Notes: generated by a model from the sequence alone, not told the origin. Shown: positions 1-8,044, counted from the first letter of the stretch. The stretch: DNA of 64,000 nucleotides from Arthrobacter sp. UKPF54-2 (GCF_007858535.1 NZ_CP040174.1:992001-1056000); one strand, 5' to 3'. Translations and numbers: made by a program.

Positions 1-788
1 CCGAGGAGATCCTGGGCCGCTGGTTCGCCAAGGGCGGCGAGCGCCGGGAGCGGACGGTGCTCGCCACCAAGGTGTTCGGCACCATGGAGGACCGCCCCAA
101 CGAGTCCAGGCTCTCCGCCCTGCACATCCGCCGCGCCCTCGACGCGAGCCTGCAACGCCTGAAGACCGACCACATCGACCTCTACCAGTTCCACCACGTG
201 GACCGGAACACGCCCTGGGAGGAGATCTGGCAGGCAGTGGAGGTGGCGGTGCAGCAGGGCAAAATCCTGTATGCAGGCAGCAGCAACTTTGCTGGCTGGC
301 ACCTGGCCCGGGCGCAGGAGTCCGCGGCCCGCCGGCATTCCTACGGCCTGGTCAGCGAACAATCCATCTACAACCTGCTGACCCGCGACGTCGAACTCGA
401 GGTGATCCCGGCAGCGCAACACTACGGCCTGGGCATCCTGCCGTGGTCTCCGCTGCATGGCGGGTTGCTGGGCGGGGTGCTCAAGAAGGAAGACGCCGGC
501 GTCCGCCGGACCCAGGGCCGCGCCCTCGAGGCCCTCAAAAAGCACCGGAACCAGATCCGCCGCTACGAGGACTTCGCGGACGAACTCGGCCAGGAACCCG
601 GGCAGCTGGCCCTGGCCTGGCTGCTGCACCAGCCCGCCGTGACGGCGCCCATCGTCGGCCCGCGCACCCAGGAACAGTTGAGCGCCGCCCTGGGCGCGCT
701 CCAGGTGAAGCTCGACGCCGAGGCCCTCACGCGCCTGGACACGATCTTCCCCGGCCGCCGGACCGCCCCGGAGGACTACGCCTGGTAG
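1..788 (+). CDS. Aldo/keto reductase, 3' part (5' end outside window)
   Basis: The open frame enters at the left edge (first full codon at base 3) and runs to a TAG at 786-788. Visible AKR features include the strand-helix run KTDHIDLYQFHHVD, the SNFAGWH segment, LLTRDVELEVIPAAQHYGLGI with the usual 'PWSPLHGG' loop, and the C-terminal IVGPRTQEQL that contacts the NADP 2'-phosphate region in this family. The catalytic Asp/Tyr/Lys of the barrel's N-terminal strands is mostly upstream of the window. Proteins of this type reduce aldehydes or ketones with NADPH in the cytoplasm; the substrate cannot be told. The family is secure, the specific function is not. Confidence 0.93.
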   Translation, partial: EEILGRWFAKGGERRERTVLATKVFGTMEDRPNESRLSALHIRRALDASLQRLKTDHIDLYQFHHVDRNTPWEEIWQAVEVAVQQGKILYAGSSNFAGWHLARAQESAARRHSYGLVSEQSIYNLLTRDVELEVIPAAQHYGLGILPWSPLHGGLLGGVLKKEDAGVRRTQGRALEALKKHRNQIRRYEDFADELGQEPGQLALAWLLHQPAVTAPIVGPRTQEQLSAALGALQVKLDAEALTRLDTIFPGRRTAPEDYAW

Positions 789-904
789 GGACTGGCGGCC
801 TTTCCGGGCCGTATCCCGGCGCAGTTCCGGCGAGCGGATGGGCCAAATTTCCCCGTGAACTCAGGGATTTACGAAACTTTTCGGCGCGCCGGGTGGCATT
901 TTGA

Positions 905-922
905 TAGTAAGCATGATTAGTA
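905..922. promoter_or_regulatory. Imperfect palindrome TAGTAAGCATGATTAGTA upstream of the GlsB-like gene
   Basis: 14 of 18 positions match the reverse complement. The half-site TAGTAAGCAT recurs exactly at 7255-7264, in front of the cysteine-rich protein/kinase operon. It lies about 70 bases upstream of the start at 993, so it could be an operator or part of a stress promoter. The factor is unknown. Confidence 0.35.
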
Positions 923-992
923 TTTAGGCAGAAGGATGAAGCGCACCCGGCAACCCGGGTGTCTCCTCAACGAAAGAGAAGGGCCGATAAAA

Positions 993-1256
993 ATGGGTTT
1001 TTTCGCATTTCTGATTCTGGGTCTTATTGCCGGCGCAATCGCTAAGGCTATCCTGCCGGGCCACCAGGGCGGTGGATGGGTTATCACGCTCATCCTCGGC
1101 GTCGTGGGTGCCCTGCTGGGCGGCCTCATCGGTAGCGCACTTTTCGGCACCGGACTGCAGGAATTCTTCTCGCTGACGACGTGGCTGCTGGCGATCGGTG
1201 GTGCGATCATCGTACTGCTGGTCTACGGCATGATCACCAAGCGCTCGCACCGCTAA
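993..1256 (+). CDS. GlsB/YeaQ/YmgE-family stress membrane protein
   Basis: An 87-residue, very hydrophobic protein with three membrane segments (about residues 2-20, 27-50 and 57-80) rich in Gly/Ala. It has the family pattern of FLILGLIAGAIAKAI at the start, then GGWVITLILGVVGALLGG, and a basic tail KRSHR. Members are 'transglycosylase-associated' or general-stress envelope proteins without a proven activity. An in-frame ATG lies upstream at 936, but the ATG at 993 has an AGAAGGG ribosome site about ten bases before it and begins directly with the first membrane segment, so it is preferred. A strong terminator follows, so the gene is monocistronic. Confidence 0.85.
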   Translation: MGFFAFLILGLIAGAIAKAILPGHQGGGWVITLILGVVGALLGGLIGSALFGTGLQEFFSLTTWLLAIGGAIIVLLVYGMITKRSHR

Positions 1257-1270
1257 AACGGAGCGACCGG

Positions 1271-1310
1271 AAAACCGGTCCCGGGATTTATTTCCCGGGG
1301 CCGGTTTTTT
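1271..1310 (+). terminator. Rho-independent terminator after the GlsB-like gene
   Basis: A 15-base arm beginning AAAACCGGTCCCGGG pairs across a short loop with a mirror arm, and ends in a run of six T. It lies 15 bases after the stop codon. Confidence 0.85.
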
Positions 1311-1366
1311 GGCACCGGGCCAGTATTCGAATTCGACTTCCAGAGCACCAAGAGCAGGAGTACAGC

Positions 1367-1744
1367 ATGAAAGCCAAACTTCTTTTCGGCACCGGACTCG
1401 CAGCAGGCTACGTCCTCGGATCCCGCTCGGGGCGGGCGGCCTACGAAAAACTCAAGGCCAGGGCGGCAAGCCTCTGGGAGAGCAAGCCCGTGCAGGACAA
1501 GGTGGCCGCCGCGACCGAAGCGGTCAAGGAAAAGGCCCCCGAGGTGTCCAGCCAGCTGACTGAGGCCGCACGCCGCGCGGGCACCGTGATCAGTTCCGCC
1601 GTCCGCCGGGACGACTCCGCGGACGTTCCCGCCGATGTCTCCTCCGATCCGGCGCTGAACGACACGACCGGGCAGGACTGGTCCGACGAAGGCGGCGCCA
1701 CACCGGCCGGCCCGGCCACCAACGTGGACGCGGCGAAGCACTGA
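1367..1744 (+). CDS. YtxH-like small envelope protein
   Basis: A 125-residue protein. It starts with a short membrane segment (residues 3-18, LLFGTGLAAGYVLGSR) followed by the motif GSRSGRAAYEKL typical of YtxH-type proteins. An amphipathic, Lys/Glu/Ala-rich helix follows (about 25-75; likely coiled coil), then an acidic, disordered tail (about 85-125). YtxH proteins are single-span stress proteins of unknown activity. The ATG has an AGCAGGAG ribosome site in the seven to fifteen bases upstream. It converges on the methyltransferase gene that ends at 1766. Family call is by pattern only. Confidence 0.75.
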   Translation: MKAKLLFGTGLAAGYVLGSRSGRAAYEKLKARAASLWESKPVQDKVAAATEAVKEKAPEVSSQLTEAARRAGTVISSAVRRDDSADVPADVSSDPALNDTTGQDWSDEGGATPAGPATNVDAAKH

Positions 1745-1765
1745 CGGACCCGGGAGCGGGAACAC

Positions 1766-2590
1766 TCACCGAGTGGCGGCGGCCGCCGCGCCGGGAGCAA
1801 CCCCGCCCAGCACCACGGTGGCATCCAGTCTCCGCGAACTGAACACACGGCCGGAGAGCCCGCTCACGGCGAAGATCCCGACGGTCCGGGGCGCCTGGCG
1901 CCGGCTCGTCTCGATCAGCAGGTGGCCGCCCGGCGCCAGCCATTCCGGCGCCGCGGCGGCCACCCGCCGCTGCAACTCCAGCCCGTCCGGGCCCCCGTCC
2001 AGGGAGACCAGTGGTTCATGCAGCCGCGCTTCCGGCGGCATGGTCCCGATCATCGCCGAGGGAACATAGGGCGCATTGACGGCCAGGACATCCACGCGGC
2101 CGCGCAGCCGCTCCGGCAGCGCATCGTAGAGATCGCCCTCGTGGACCTCGGCCCCCAGCGGCTGCAGGTTGCGCCGCGCACAGGCCGCGGCGGCAGGGTC
2201 GACGTCGGCGGCGTGCAGTTCCAGCGGCCCGGCCGCGGCGGCCAGCGCTGCCCCCACGGCGCCGGTGCCGCAGCAGAGATCCACCACAACAGGGGTCCCG
2301 CCCGCGGGGCGCGCCTGCAGGAGCCTCGCGGCCAGCCGGACGAGATAGCCGGTGCGGCGGCGCGGCACAAACACCGCGGGGTCCACCGCGATGCGGAGAC
2401 CACAAAACTCCGCCCATCCCAATACGTGTTCCAACGGCAAACCGGAGACCCGGCGCCTGAGAAGCACCTCCAGGTCCGCGGCGGTGGCCGCGGCCTCCAG
2501 AAGCAGGGCAGCCTCATCCTCGGCGAACACACAGCCGGCGGCGCGGAGCCGGCCGGCCACCTCGGTCCGCTGCGCGGGAACAGCCTGCAC
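1766..2590 (-). CDS. PrmC/HemK-like protein N5-glutamine methyltransferase
   Basis: A 274-residue class I SAM methyltransferase. An N-terminal helical region (1-75) contains the PrmC-like run LPLEHVLGWAEFCGLRI and the FVPRRRT turn. The SAM-binding motif is VVDLCCGTGAVGAAL and the acidic end of strand 2 is HAADVDPAA. The catalytic tetrapeptide, NPPY in PrmC and HemK, is here NAPY (VNAPYVPS). This is a recognised variant in actinobacterial paralogues annotated as putative protein glutamine methyltransferases. The substrate may be a release factor or another GGQ-type protein; this is inference. The start is the GTG at 2590, with a GGAAAGGG-type ribosome site upstream. Confidence 0.82.
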   Translation of the reverse strand: MQAVPAQRTEVAGRLRAAGCVFAEDEAALLLEAAATAADLEVLLRRRVSGLPLEHVLGWAEFCGLRIAVDPAVFVPRRRTGYLVRLAARLLQARPAGGTPVVVDLCCGTGAVGAALAAAAGPLELHAADVDPAAAACARRNLQPLGAEVHEGDLYDALPERLRGRVDVLAVNAPYVPSAMIGTMPPEARLHEPLVSLDGGPDGLELQRRVAAAAPEWLAPGGHLLIETSRRQAPRTVGIFAVSGLSGRVFSSRRLDATVVLGGVAPGAAAAATR

Positions 2591-2692
2591 GGATCACACC
2601 CTTTCCGCCGACCGTCCCGGCAGCAGGTCCTAGAAGCCCCATGCTATCCAAGGGCACCCAGACACCCCTGTGAACTTGCTGGAAAATCTATG

Positions 2693-2706
2693 TGCAAGCG
2701 CTTACA
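2693..2706. promoter_or_regulatory. LacI-family (cre/MalR-like) operator TGCAAGCGCTTACA
   Basis: It matches the LacI-family pattern TGNAANCGNTTNCA at every fixed position. It sits 82 bases before the amylase start, which suggests repression by a sugar-responsive LacI-type regulator (maltose type). The regulator gene is not in the window. Confidence 0.7.
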
Positions 2707-2787
2707 GTTGTGACTTGGCTCTCAGGTGCCGGTCTCCCGCATCCACCCTTCGTCGAGGCAACGTCGCTCACCCGGAAGGTTTCCATC

Positions 2788-5700
2788 GTGTCCACCCGCA
2801 GCTCCAGCCTGCCCCGGCCGCCCCGTTTCAGGCGCGGCCTGGGGCTCCCCCAGCCCCGCCCCGCCGCCCGCACGCTCACGGCCCTGGCGGCGGCGCTGGC
2901 CGTCGCCGCCGTCGCCGTCGTTCCCGCCCACGCCGCCCCCGGGGGCGGCGATCCGGGCACTCCGCCGGGGTCGCATGCCCTGCGCGGGCCGGTCACGGAC
3001 GAGCGGTTCTACTTTGTGATGGCGGACCGGTTCAGCAACGGCAGCACGGCGAACGACGACGGCGGCCTCGGCGCCGACCCCATGGTCTCCGGCTTCGATC
3101 CGACGAAGAAGGGGTTCTACAACGGCGGGGACCTCAAGGGCCTGCGGGAGAAGATCGACTACATCCAGGGCCTGGGCACCACGTCGATCTGGCTGACCCC
3201 GAGCTTCAAGAACAAGGCGGTCCAGCCGAAGGACCAGTCCGCCGGTTACCACGGCTACTGGGTCACCGACTTCACCCAGATCGACCCGCACCTGGGCACC
3301 AACGCGGAGCTGAAGACCCTCATCGACGAGGCGCACGCCCGCGGCATGAAGGTGTACTTCGACATCATCACCAACCACACCGCCGACGTGATCAGCTACC
3401 AGGAAGGCGACCGGACGGCCTACAAGTCCAAGGACGCCTCGCCCTACCGCACCGCCGCCGGCGAACCGTTCGATGACCGGCACTACGCCGGTACCGGCAG
3501 CTTCCCGAAACTGGATGCTGCCACCTCCTTCCCGTACACGCCGAAGCTCGCGCCCGGCGACGAGAACCTCAAGGTCCCGGCCTGGCTCAACGACCCCACG
3601 CTCTACCACAACCGCGGCGACACGACCTTTGAGGGCGAAAACTCCTCCTACGGCGACTTCTTCGGCCTGGACGACCTGTTCACCGAAAACCCCGCCGTGG
3701 CGGACGGCATGGCCGGCATCTACGAAAAATGGATCGGCGACTTCGGCGTGGACGGCTTCCGGATCGACACCATGAAGCACGTCAACGACGAGTTCTGGCA
3801 GCAGTTTGGGCCCCGCGTGCTCGACTACGCCAAGGCGCACGGCAAGGGAGAGTTCTTTATGTTCGGCGAGGTCTTTGACACCTCCAAGAGCTTCACCTCG
3901 CAGTTCACCACCCGCAACAAGATGCAGGCCGTGCTGGACTTCCCGTTCCAGGACGCCGCCCGCAACTTCGCCTCCCGCGGCCAGGGCGCCAAGGAGCTGG
4001 CGACCTTCTTCGACGGCGACGACTGGTACACCGACGCCGATTCGAACGTCTACGAGCTGCCCACCTTCCTCGGCAACCACGACATGGGCAGGATCGGCAG
4101 CTTCATCACCGCGGACAACCCGAACGCGGACGACGCCGAACGCGTCGCCCGGGACCGGCTCGCGCACGAGCTGATGTACTTCTCGCGCGGCAACCCGGTG
4201 GTCTACTACGGGGACGAACAGGGCTTTACCGGCCCCGGCGGGGACCAGGACGCCCGGCAGACCATGTTTGCCAGCAAGGTCCCGGACTACCTCGACGATG
4301 ACCTGCTGGGCACCGACGCCACCCACGCGTCAGACAACTTCAACCCCTCCCACCCGCTGTACCAGGAGATCAGCAAGCTCGCTGCGCTGACCTCCGAGCA
4401 CCCGGCCCTGCGCAACGGCGCCCACCAGAACCGCTACGCCTCCGACGGCCCGGGCATCTACGCCTTCTCCCGCACCGACGCGAAGGACCAGCGCGAATAC
4501 GTGGTCTCGGTCAACAACAGCACCAAGGCCCAGACAGCCGCGGTCCCCACCTACGTGGGCAAGCGCACCTTCACCCGGATCTACGGCGACGCGAGCGCCG
4601 AGGTCAAGACCGCGGCGGACGGGAAGCTGACGGTGACGGTTCCGCCGCTGTCCGCGGTTGTCTACGCGTCCTCAGGCCGGATCCCGCACTCCAAGGCGGC
4701 GCCCGCCGTCGTCCTGCAGGAACCGGCAGCGGCGGCCGCGGACAACAGCCGCGTCCGCGTGGCGGCCGACGTCGACGGCAGCTCCTTCTACGAGGTCACC
4801 TTCCAGGCCCGCACGGCCGGGGGCGAGTGGGCCTCCATCGGCACCGATGACACGGCACCGTACCAGGTCTTCCACGACGTCTCCGCCCTGCCCGCCGGCT
4901 CGGCGGTCGAGTACCGCGCAATCGTGCTGGACAACGGCGCGCACACCGCCGTGAGCCGGCCCCGCGCCGGCACCGTCCCGGCCCCGGCGCTCAGCATCGT
5001 CAACCCCAAGGAAGGCAGCAGCGTCCGCGGCAAGGTGGAGGTGGGCGCCGTCGCCAGCCCCGACAAGGCCGACTACGTGGTCCGGTTTGAACGCAGCATC
5101 AGCGGCGGTCCCTGGTCGAAGTTCGGCGAGGACAGCTCCTCCCCCGCCTACACCGCGGTGGACGACCTGGCCAAGTTGCAGGTGCCGGACGGCACGCAGC
5201 TGCGCTACCGCGCCCTGATGACCGTGCCGGGCGCCGGCGAGATCATCAGCGGCATCCGCACCGTGGTGGCCGGGGACCTTCCGCAGCCCGCCTCGGTCAC
5301 CGTGGCCGGGAGCCTCGACTCGGAACTGGGCTGCCCCGGGGACTGGCAGCCGGCCTGCCCCGCGGCCTTCCTGAAGCTGGACCCGGCGGACAAGATCTGG
5401 CGGCTAACCGTTCCCGATCTGCCCGCCGGCAGCTACGAGTTCAAGGCCGCGATCAACGGCTCCTGGGACGAGAACTACGGCGCGGGCGGCGGGGCCAACG
5501 GCGGCAACATCGTGCTGAACCACCCCGGCGGCGCCGTCACCTTCCGCTACGACCACAGCACCCACCTGATCAGCGCCGTCTACGCCTCCCAGCAGCCGGC
5601 GGCGGTTGCGGTGGCCGGGGACCTCGACTCCGAGCTCGGCTGCCCGGTCGACTGGATGCCGGACTGCCCGCAGGCCCAGCTCGCCCTGGACCCGGCGGAT

Positions 5701-5892
5701 CTCGTCTGGAAGCTGACCATCCCTGACCTGCCGGCCGGCACCTACTCCTACAAGGCCGCCCTCAACCGGTCCTGGACCGAGAACTACGGTGCGGGCGGGG
5801 AACCGGGCGGCGGCAACATCAGCCTGGCGCACGGCGGAGGGCCGGTCACGGTCCGGTACGACCACGTCACCCACCGGATCAGCGCCGGCTAA
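2788..5892 (+). CDS. Secreted GH13 alpha-amylase with two C-terminal X25-like modules
   Basis: 1034 residues from a GTG at 2788, chosen because GGAAGGT lies seven bases upstream and a signal peptide follows at once (basic N-region, hydrophobic core 30-45, cleavage after AHA at about 49). GH13 signatures are intact: region I DIITNH (Asp192, His197), region II GFRIDTMKH (nucleophile Asp327), region III GEVF (acid/base Glu361) and region IV FLGNHD (Asp432). A beta-sandwich follows, then two Ig-like stretches (about 660-830). Two tandem repeats of about 95 residues end the protein (837-930 and 939-1034). Each begins VAGxLDSELGCPxDW and ends VTxRYDHxTHxIS, the X25 type seen in amylopullulanases. 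It should hydrolyse alpha-glucans outside the cell. A frame extension to 2692 exists but lacks a good start. Confidence 0.93.
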   Translation: MSTRSSSLPRPPRFRRGLGLPQPRPAARTLTALAAALAVAAVAVVPAHAAPGGGDPGTPPGSHALRGPVTDERFYFVMADRFSNGSTANDDGGLGADPMVSGFDPTKKGFYNGGDLKGLREKIDYIQGLGTTSIWLTPSFKNKAVQPKDQSAGYHGYWVTDFTQIDPHLGTNAELKTLIDEAHARGMKVYFDIITNHTADVISYQEGDRTAYKSKDASPYRTAAGEPFDDRHYAGTGSFPKLDAATSFPYTPKLAPGDENLKVPAWLNDPTLYHNRGDTTFEGENSSYGDFFGLDDLFTENPAVADGMAGIYEKWIGDFGVDGFRIDTMKHVNDEFWQQFGPRVLDYAKAHGKGEFFMFGEVFDTSKSFTSQFTTRNKMQAVLDFPFQDAARNFASRGQGAKELATFFDGDDWYTDADSNVYELPTFLGNHDMGRIGSFITADNPNADDAERVARDRLAHELMYFSRGNPVVYYGDEQGFTGPGGDQDARQTMFASKVPDYLDDDLLGTDATHASDNFNPSHPLYQEISKLAALTSEHPALRNGAHQNRYASDGPGIYAFSRTDAKDQREYVVSVNNSTKAQTAAVPTYVGKRTFTRIYGDASAEVKTAADGKLTVTVPPLSAVVYASSGRIPHSKAAPAVVLQEPAAAAADNSRVRVAADVDGSSFYEVTFQARTAGGEWASIGTDDTAPYQVFHDVSALPAGSAVEYRAIVLDNGAHTAVSRPRAGTVPAPALSIVNPKEGSSVRGKVEVGAVASPDKADYVVRFERSISGGPWSKFGEDSSSPAYTAVDDLAKLQVPDGTQLRYRALMTVPGAGEIISGIRTVVAGDLPQPASVTVAGSLDSELGCPGDWQPACPAAFLKLDPADKIWRLTVPDLPAGSYEFKAAINGSWDENYGAGGGANGGNIVLNHPGGAVTFRYDHSTHLISAVYASQQPAAVAVAGDLDSELGCPVDWMPDCPQAQLALDPADLVWKLTIPDLPAGTYSYKAALNRSWTENYGAGGEPGGGNISLAHGGGPVTVRYDHVTHRISAG

Positions 5893-5917
5893 CGCACCGG
5901 CCCGGGCAAGGGCGTAA

Positions 5918-5960
5918 GCGAAGGCCGGCATGCGCCCCGGGGTGCATGCCGGCCTTTCGC
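5918..5960. terminator. Bidirectional hairpin between amylase and kinase genes
   Basis: GCGAAGGCCGGCATGC pairs with GCATGCCGGCCTTTCGC around a ten-base loop. The two flanking genes converge, so it can serve both. Confidence 0.75.
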
Positions 5961-6007
5961 TGCGCCGGAGACCAGGGCCCGGGGACCTTTGGCTGGCCCG
6001 CCGGCGC

Positions 6008-6922
6008 TCAGCTGACGAGGCGGAGGTGCGGGACGGCCCGGGCGGATGCGAGCCGGGTTGCCAGTTTCTGGGCCGCGGCGGCCGAGGGACGGGCCGCGGG
6101 ATCCATCGCCGTCATGGCGGTCAGCAGGGACGTCCACCCAGTGCCGAGGCTGGCCGGGATCTCCGGTGCCCGCAGGGTGCGGGCCACCAGCGACTCGACC
6201 GGGGTGCCGGGGTAGGCCTTGACGCCGGTGAGGCATTCGAGCAGCACCAGCCCCAGCGCGTAGATGTCCGCGGCAGCGTGGACCGGCTGTCCCGCCGCCT
6301 GCTCCGGGCTCATGTAATGCACGGTGCCCGACGAGTCGCCGGGCTCCGGGGCCGTCCCGGCGGCAGTGGCGATCCCGAAGTCGGCGATTCGTACCGAACA
6401 CCTCCGGAGCGCACTGAGCAGGATATTGGCGGGTTTGATGTCGCGGTGGACGAGTCCGCGCCCGTGCACGTGCCCGAGTCCGGACAACGCGGCGGCGGCC
6501 CAGCCGGCCACCCCTTCCGGAGCGCAGGCGCCGCCGCGGATCCGCTCCGCCAGGCTGCCGCCAAAAGCGAATTCCTCGACCAGGAACGGCCGGCCGGCCC
6601 ACTGCTCACCGCCGGGAACGGTTCCGGCGGCAATAAACCGGACGACGCCCGGGTGGTCCAGCGAGGCGAGGATCCGCGCCTCGGCATGGATCCGGCTGGC
6701 ATCCTTCTCGGCCGGACCCTCGGCCACCTTGATGGCCACCGGCCGGTCGTTGGACAGGTCCGTGCCACGGAAGACGGTGGCGGTCGCCCCACGGCCCAGG
6801 AGTTCATGGACCAGGAAGCGCCCCTCGGGGGCGTCCGGAAGGGGCAGGATCTTGGCGTCGAGGCCGGCCGCGGCGGGCACGACGGCGGGAAGGTCCGCCA
6901 CGGTCGCAGGCGCCGCAGTCAC
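6008..6922 (-). CDS. Soluble Ser/Thr protein kinase, single domain
   Basis: 304 residues with a complete Hanks-type kinase: glycine loop LLGRGATATVF (about 41-51), VAIKV with Lys65, the helix-C Glu near 81, catalytic HRDIKPAN (Asp161), DFG at 181-183, and SGTVHYMSPEQA in the activation segment. No membrane segment, PASTA or other sensor domain follows; the protein ends soon after the last kinase helix. It is therefore cytosolic and must take its signal from a partner. Its ATG overlaps the stop of the upstream cysteine-rich gene by four bases (ATGA), which indicates translational coupling and a shared role. Confidence 0.93.
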   Translation of the reverse strand: MTAAPATVADLPAVVPAAAGLDAKILPLPDAPEGRFLVHELLGRGATATVFRGTDLSNDRPVAIKVAEGPAEKDASRIHAEARILASLDHPGVVRFIAAGTVPGGEQWAGRPFLVEEFAFGGSLAERIRGGACAPEGVAGWAAAALSGLGHVHGRGLVHRDIKPANILLSALRRCSVRIADFGIATAAGTAPEPGDSSGTVHYMSPEQAAGQPVHAAADIYALGLVLLECLTGVKAYPGTPVESLVARTLRAPEIPASLGTGWTSLLTAMTAMDPAARPSAAAAQKLATRLASARAVPHLRLVS

Positions 6923-7221
6923 GAGAGCGCGAGCAAAGCGTTGGAGGTATGGACGATGCCGTCAAGCTGGAACCCGCAGGAGCAGCGCCACACCGGCGGA
7001 AGGTCGGCGGAGCCGCTGCCGGCGTCGAACGAGTAGACGGACATGGCGTCCAGCACCGGCGCCGTCCATTCCATCGGCGTACCGCAATGGCTGGGCGCCG
7101 GGCTGGCCGTGTTCAGTGGCAACGAGGGCGCGACGGCGCCCGGCTCTGCGGCTGACAGGGGCGCAGCAAAGGGGGCCGTACCGGCTCCCGGGGTCCCGGT
7201 GATCGTCAACAACTCAGTCAC
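6919..7221 (-). CDS. Small cysteine-rich (zinc-ribbon-like) protein coupled to the kinase
   Basis: About 100 residues from the GTG at 7221, chosen because GGAGGA lies just before it; an ATG at 7251 in frame would add ten residues and has no ribosome site. The N-terminal half is a low-complexity Pro/Ala/Ser region. The C-terminal half has HCGTPMEW followed by WRCSCGFQ about 40 residues later, so three Cys and one His could bind a metal, like a degenerate zinc ribbon. No known family is recognised. The four-base overlap with the kinase suggests it is the kinase's adaptor, substrate or regulator; this is inference. Confidence 0.7.
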   Translation of the reverse strand: MTELLTITGTPGAGTAPFAAPLSAAEPGAVAPSLPLNTASPAPSHCGTPMEWTAPVLDAMSVYSFDAGSGSADLPPVWRCSCGFQLDGIVHTSNALLALS

Positions 7222-7254
7222 GACTCCTCCACGCACACGATTATCTGACACAAG

Positions 7255-7291
7255 TAGTAAGCATACATATCACTAGTCGAACTAGCTAGTT
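7255..7291 (-). promoter_or_regulatory. Promoter region of the cysteine-rich protein/kinase operon with perfect palindrome AACTAGCTAGTT
   Basis: The 12-base palindrome is at 7280-7291. The half-site TAGTAAGCAT is at 7255-7264, identical to the one at 905-914. The AT-rich patch also offers TATGTAT-like -10 sequences on the minus strand. The neighbouring MarR protein is a plausible binder. Confidence 0.4.
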
Positions 7292-7330
7292 GGTATGCCG
7301 TGATACTTTGCCGGCCGGCGCGGGGAGGGT

Positions 7331-7834
7331 TCAGTGGTGTCCGGGCTGCCCGTCGAGGGCTTCGGTCATGCGGCGCAGGAACCCGACGATGATGCGGCTT
7401 TCCTCTGCACTCAGCTCTTCGGCCACGGCCAGCATCCGGCGGTGCATTTCTCCGAGGGTGGTGCGGACCTCCGAATCGGTGGCCGCCGTCGGGACGATCA
7501 CGAGGGAGCGCCGGTCCGTGGGGTGCGGTTCGCGGCGGACGTGGCCGCTTTGGACGAGCCGGTCAATCAGCGACGTGGTGGACGCCGTCGTGATTCCCAG
7601 GGTGCGGCTGAGGTCCTTTGGGCCGACCCGCTCCCCCGTCGCCTGGGCACGCAACAGGTAACGCAGTGCCAGCAGGTCCGTCTCGCCCATGCCCATAGAG
7701 TCCCGGGTGGAACGACGGGTTGCCACCTCGGCGGCGCGGTAGCTCCGCAGCGCATGCAGCACGGCCGCCGGGGGATCAAGCCGGTCGTCCGGGCCGTACC
7801 AGTACCCTGAGTGCGAGTCGCTGTCGGAGTTCAT
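7331..7834 (-). CDS. MarR-family transcriptional regulator
   Basis: 167 residues with a winged-helix core. Helices carry LLALRYLLRAQATGERVGPKDLSRTLGI, the recognition region is TTASTTSLIDRLVQSGHV, and the wing is REPHPTDRRSLVIVPT, the MarR signature DxRxxxVxLT in slightly altered form. A C-terminal dimerisation helix follows. It probably binds a palindrome in its own promoter and may control the adjacent kinase operon or the divergent RND operon. The ATG at 7834 is preceded by TAGGAT and six bases (tgagga), the leaderless geometry seen repeatedly in this window. The GAGGA abuts the ATG and is too close to act as a normal ribosome site. Confidence 0.9.
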   Translation of the reverse strand: MNSDSDSHSGYWYGPDDRLDPPAAVLHALRSYRAAEVATRRSTRDSMGMGETDLLALRYLLRAQATGERVGPKDLSRTLGITTASTTSLIDRLVQSGHVRREPHPTDRRSLVIVPTAATDSEVRTTLGEMHRRMLAVAEELSAEESRIIVGFLRRMTEALDGQPGHH

Positions 7835-7840
7835 TCCTCA

Positions 7841-7863
7841 ATCCTAGCTTGGCTAATTACTAG
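7841..7863. promoter_or_regulatory. Candidate MarR operator and -10 element in the MarR/RND divergent region
   Basis: The stretch contains TAGCTTGGCTA (4-base arms, 3-base centre), flanked by CTAG on both sides (CTAGC...ACTAG). It overlaps the presumed -10 TAGGAT of the MarR gene (7841-7846, minus strand), a usual place for autorepression. Confidence 0.4.
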
Positions 7864-7919
7864 ATGGCCTTGGAATGATAGGGCCCTGCCTCCATCAAGT
7901 GGAAAGTTGCCTGAGGCCA

Positions 7920-7948
7920 TTGACGCGCATTGGCGTCAGGGCCATTAT
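7920..7948 (+). promoter_or_regulatory. Promoter TTGACG-N17-CATTAT of the RND operon with embedded inverted repeat
   Basis: The -35 is TTGACG at 7920-7925, the spacer is 17 bases, and the -10 is CATTAT at 7943-7948. TGACGC (7921-7926) and GCGTCA (7933-7938) form perfect six-base arms around GCATTG. An operator there would cover the -35 and spacer. The transcript leader would be about 135 bases. Confidence 0.55.
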
Positions 7949-8027
7949 TTCCCCTAGACGACGCTGGGGCGCTGTGGCACTAGGAGCCGCGCCGTGGACA
8001 GGCAACCGTTTCTAAGTTCATTCAAGG

Positions 8028-8044
8028 GACGCGTACGGGGCGTC
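8028..8044. promoter_or_regulatory. Second GACGC...GCGTC inverted repeat in the RND leader
   Basis: GACGC (8028-8032), seven bases, GCGTC (8040-8044). It has the same arm sequence as the repeat inside the promoter at 7921-7938, about 48 bases before the RND start. It may be a second operator site or a leader hairpin. Confidence 0.4.

Noticed and set aside
2722-4326. Long open frame antisense to the amylase
   Set aside because: It is Val/Gly/Glu-rich with no family features, as expected opposite a high-G+C gene. The amylase has full catalytic motifs.
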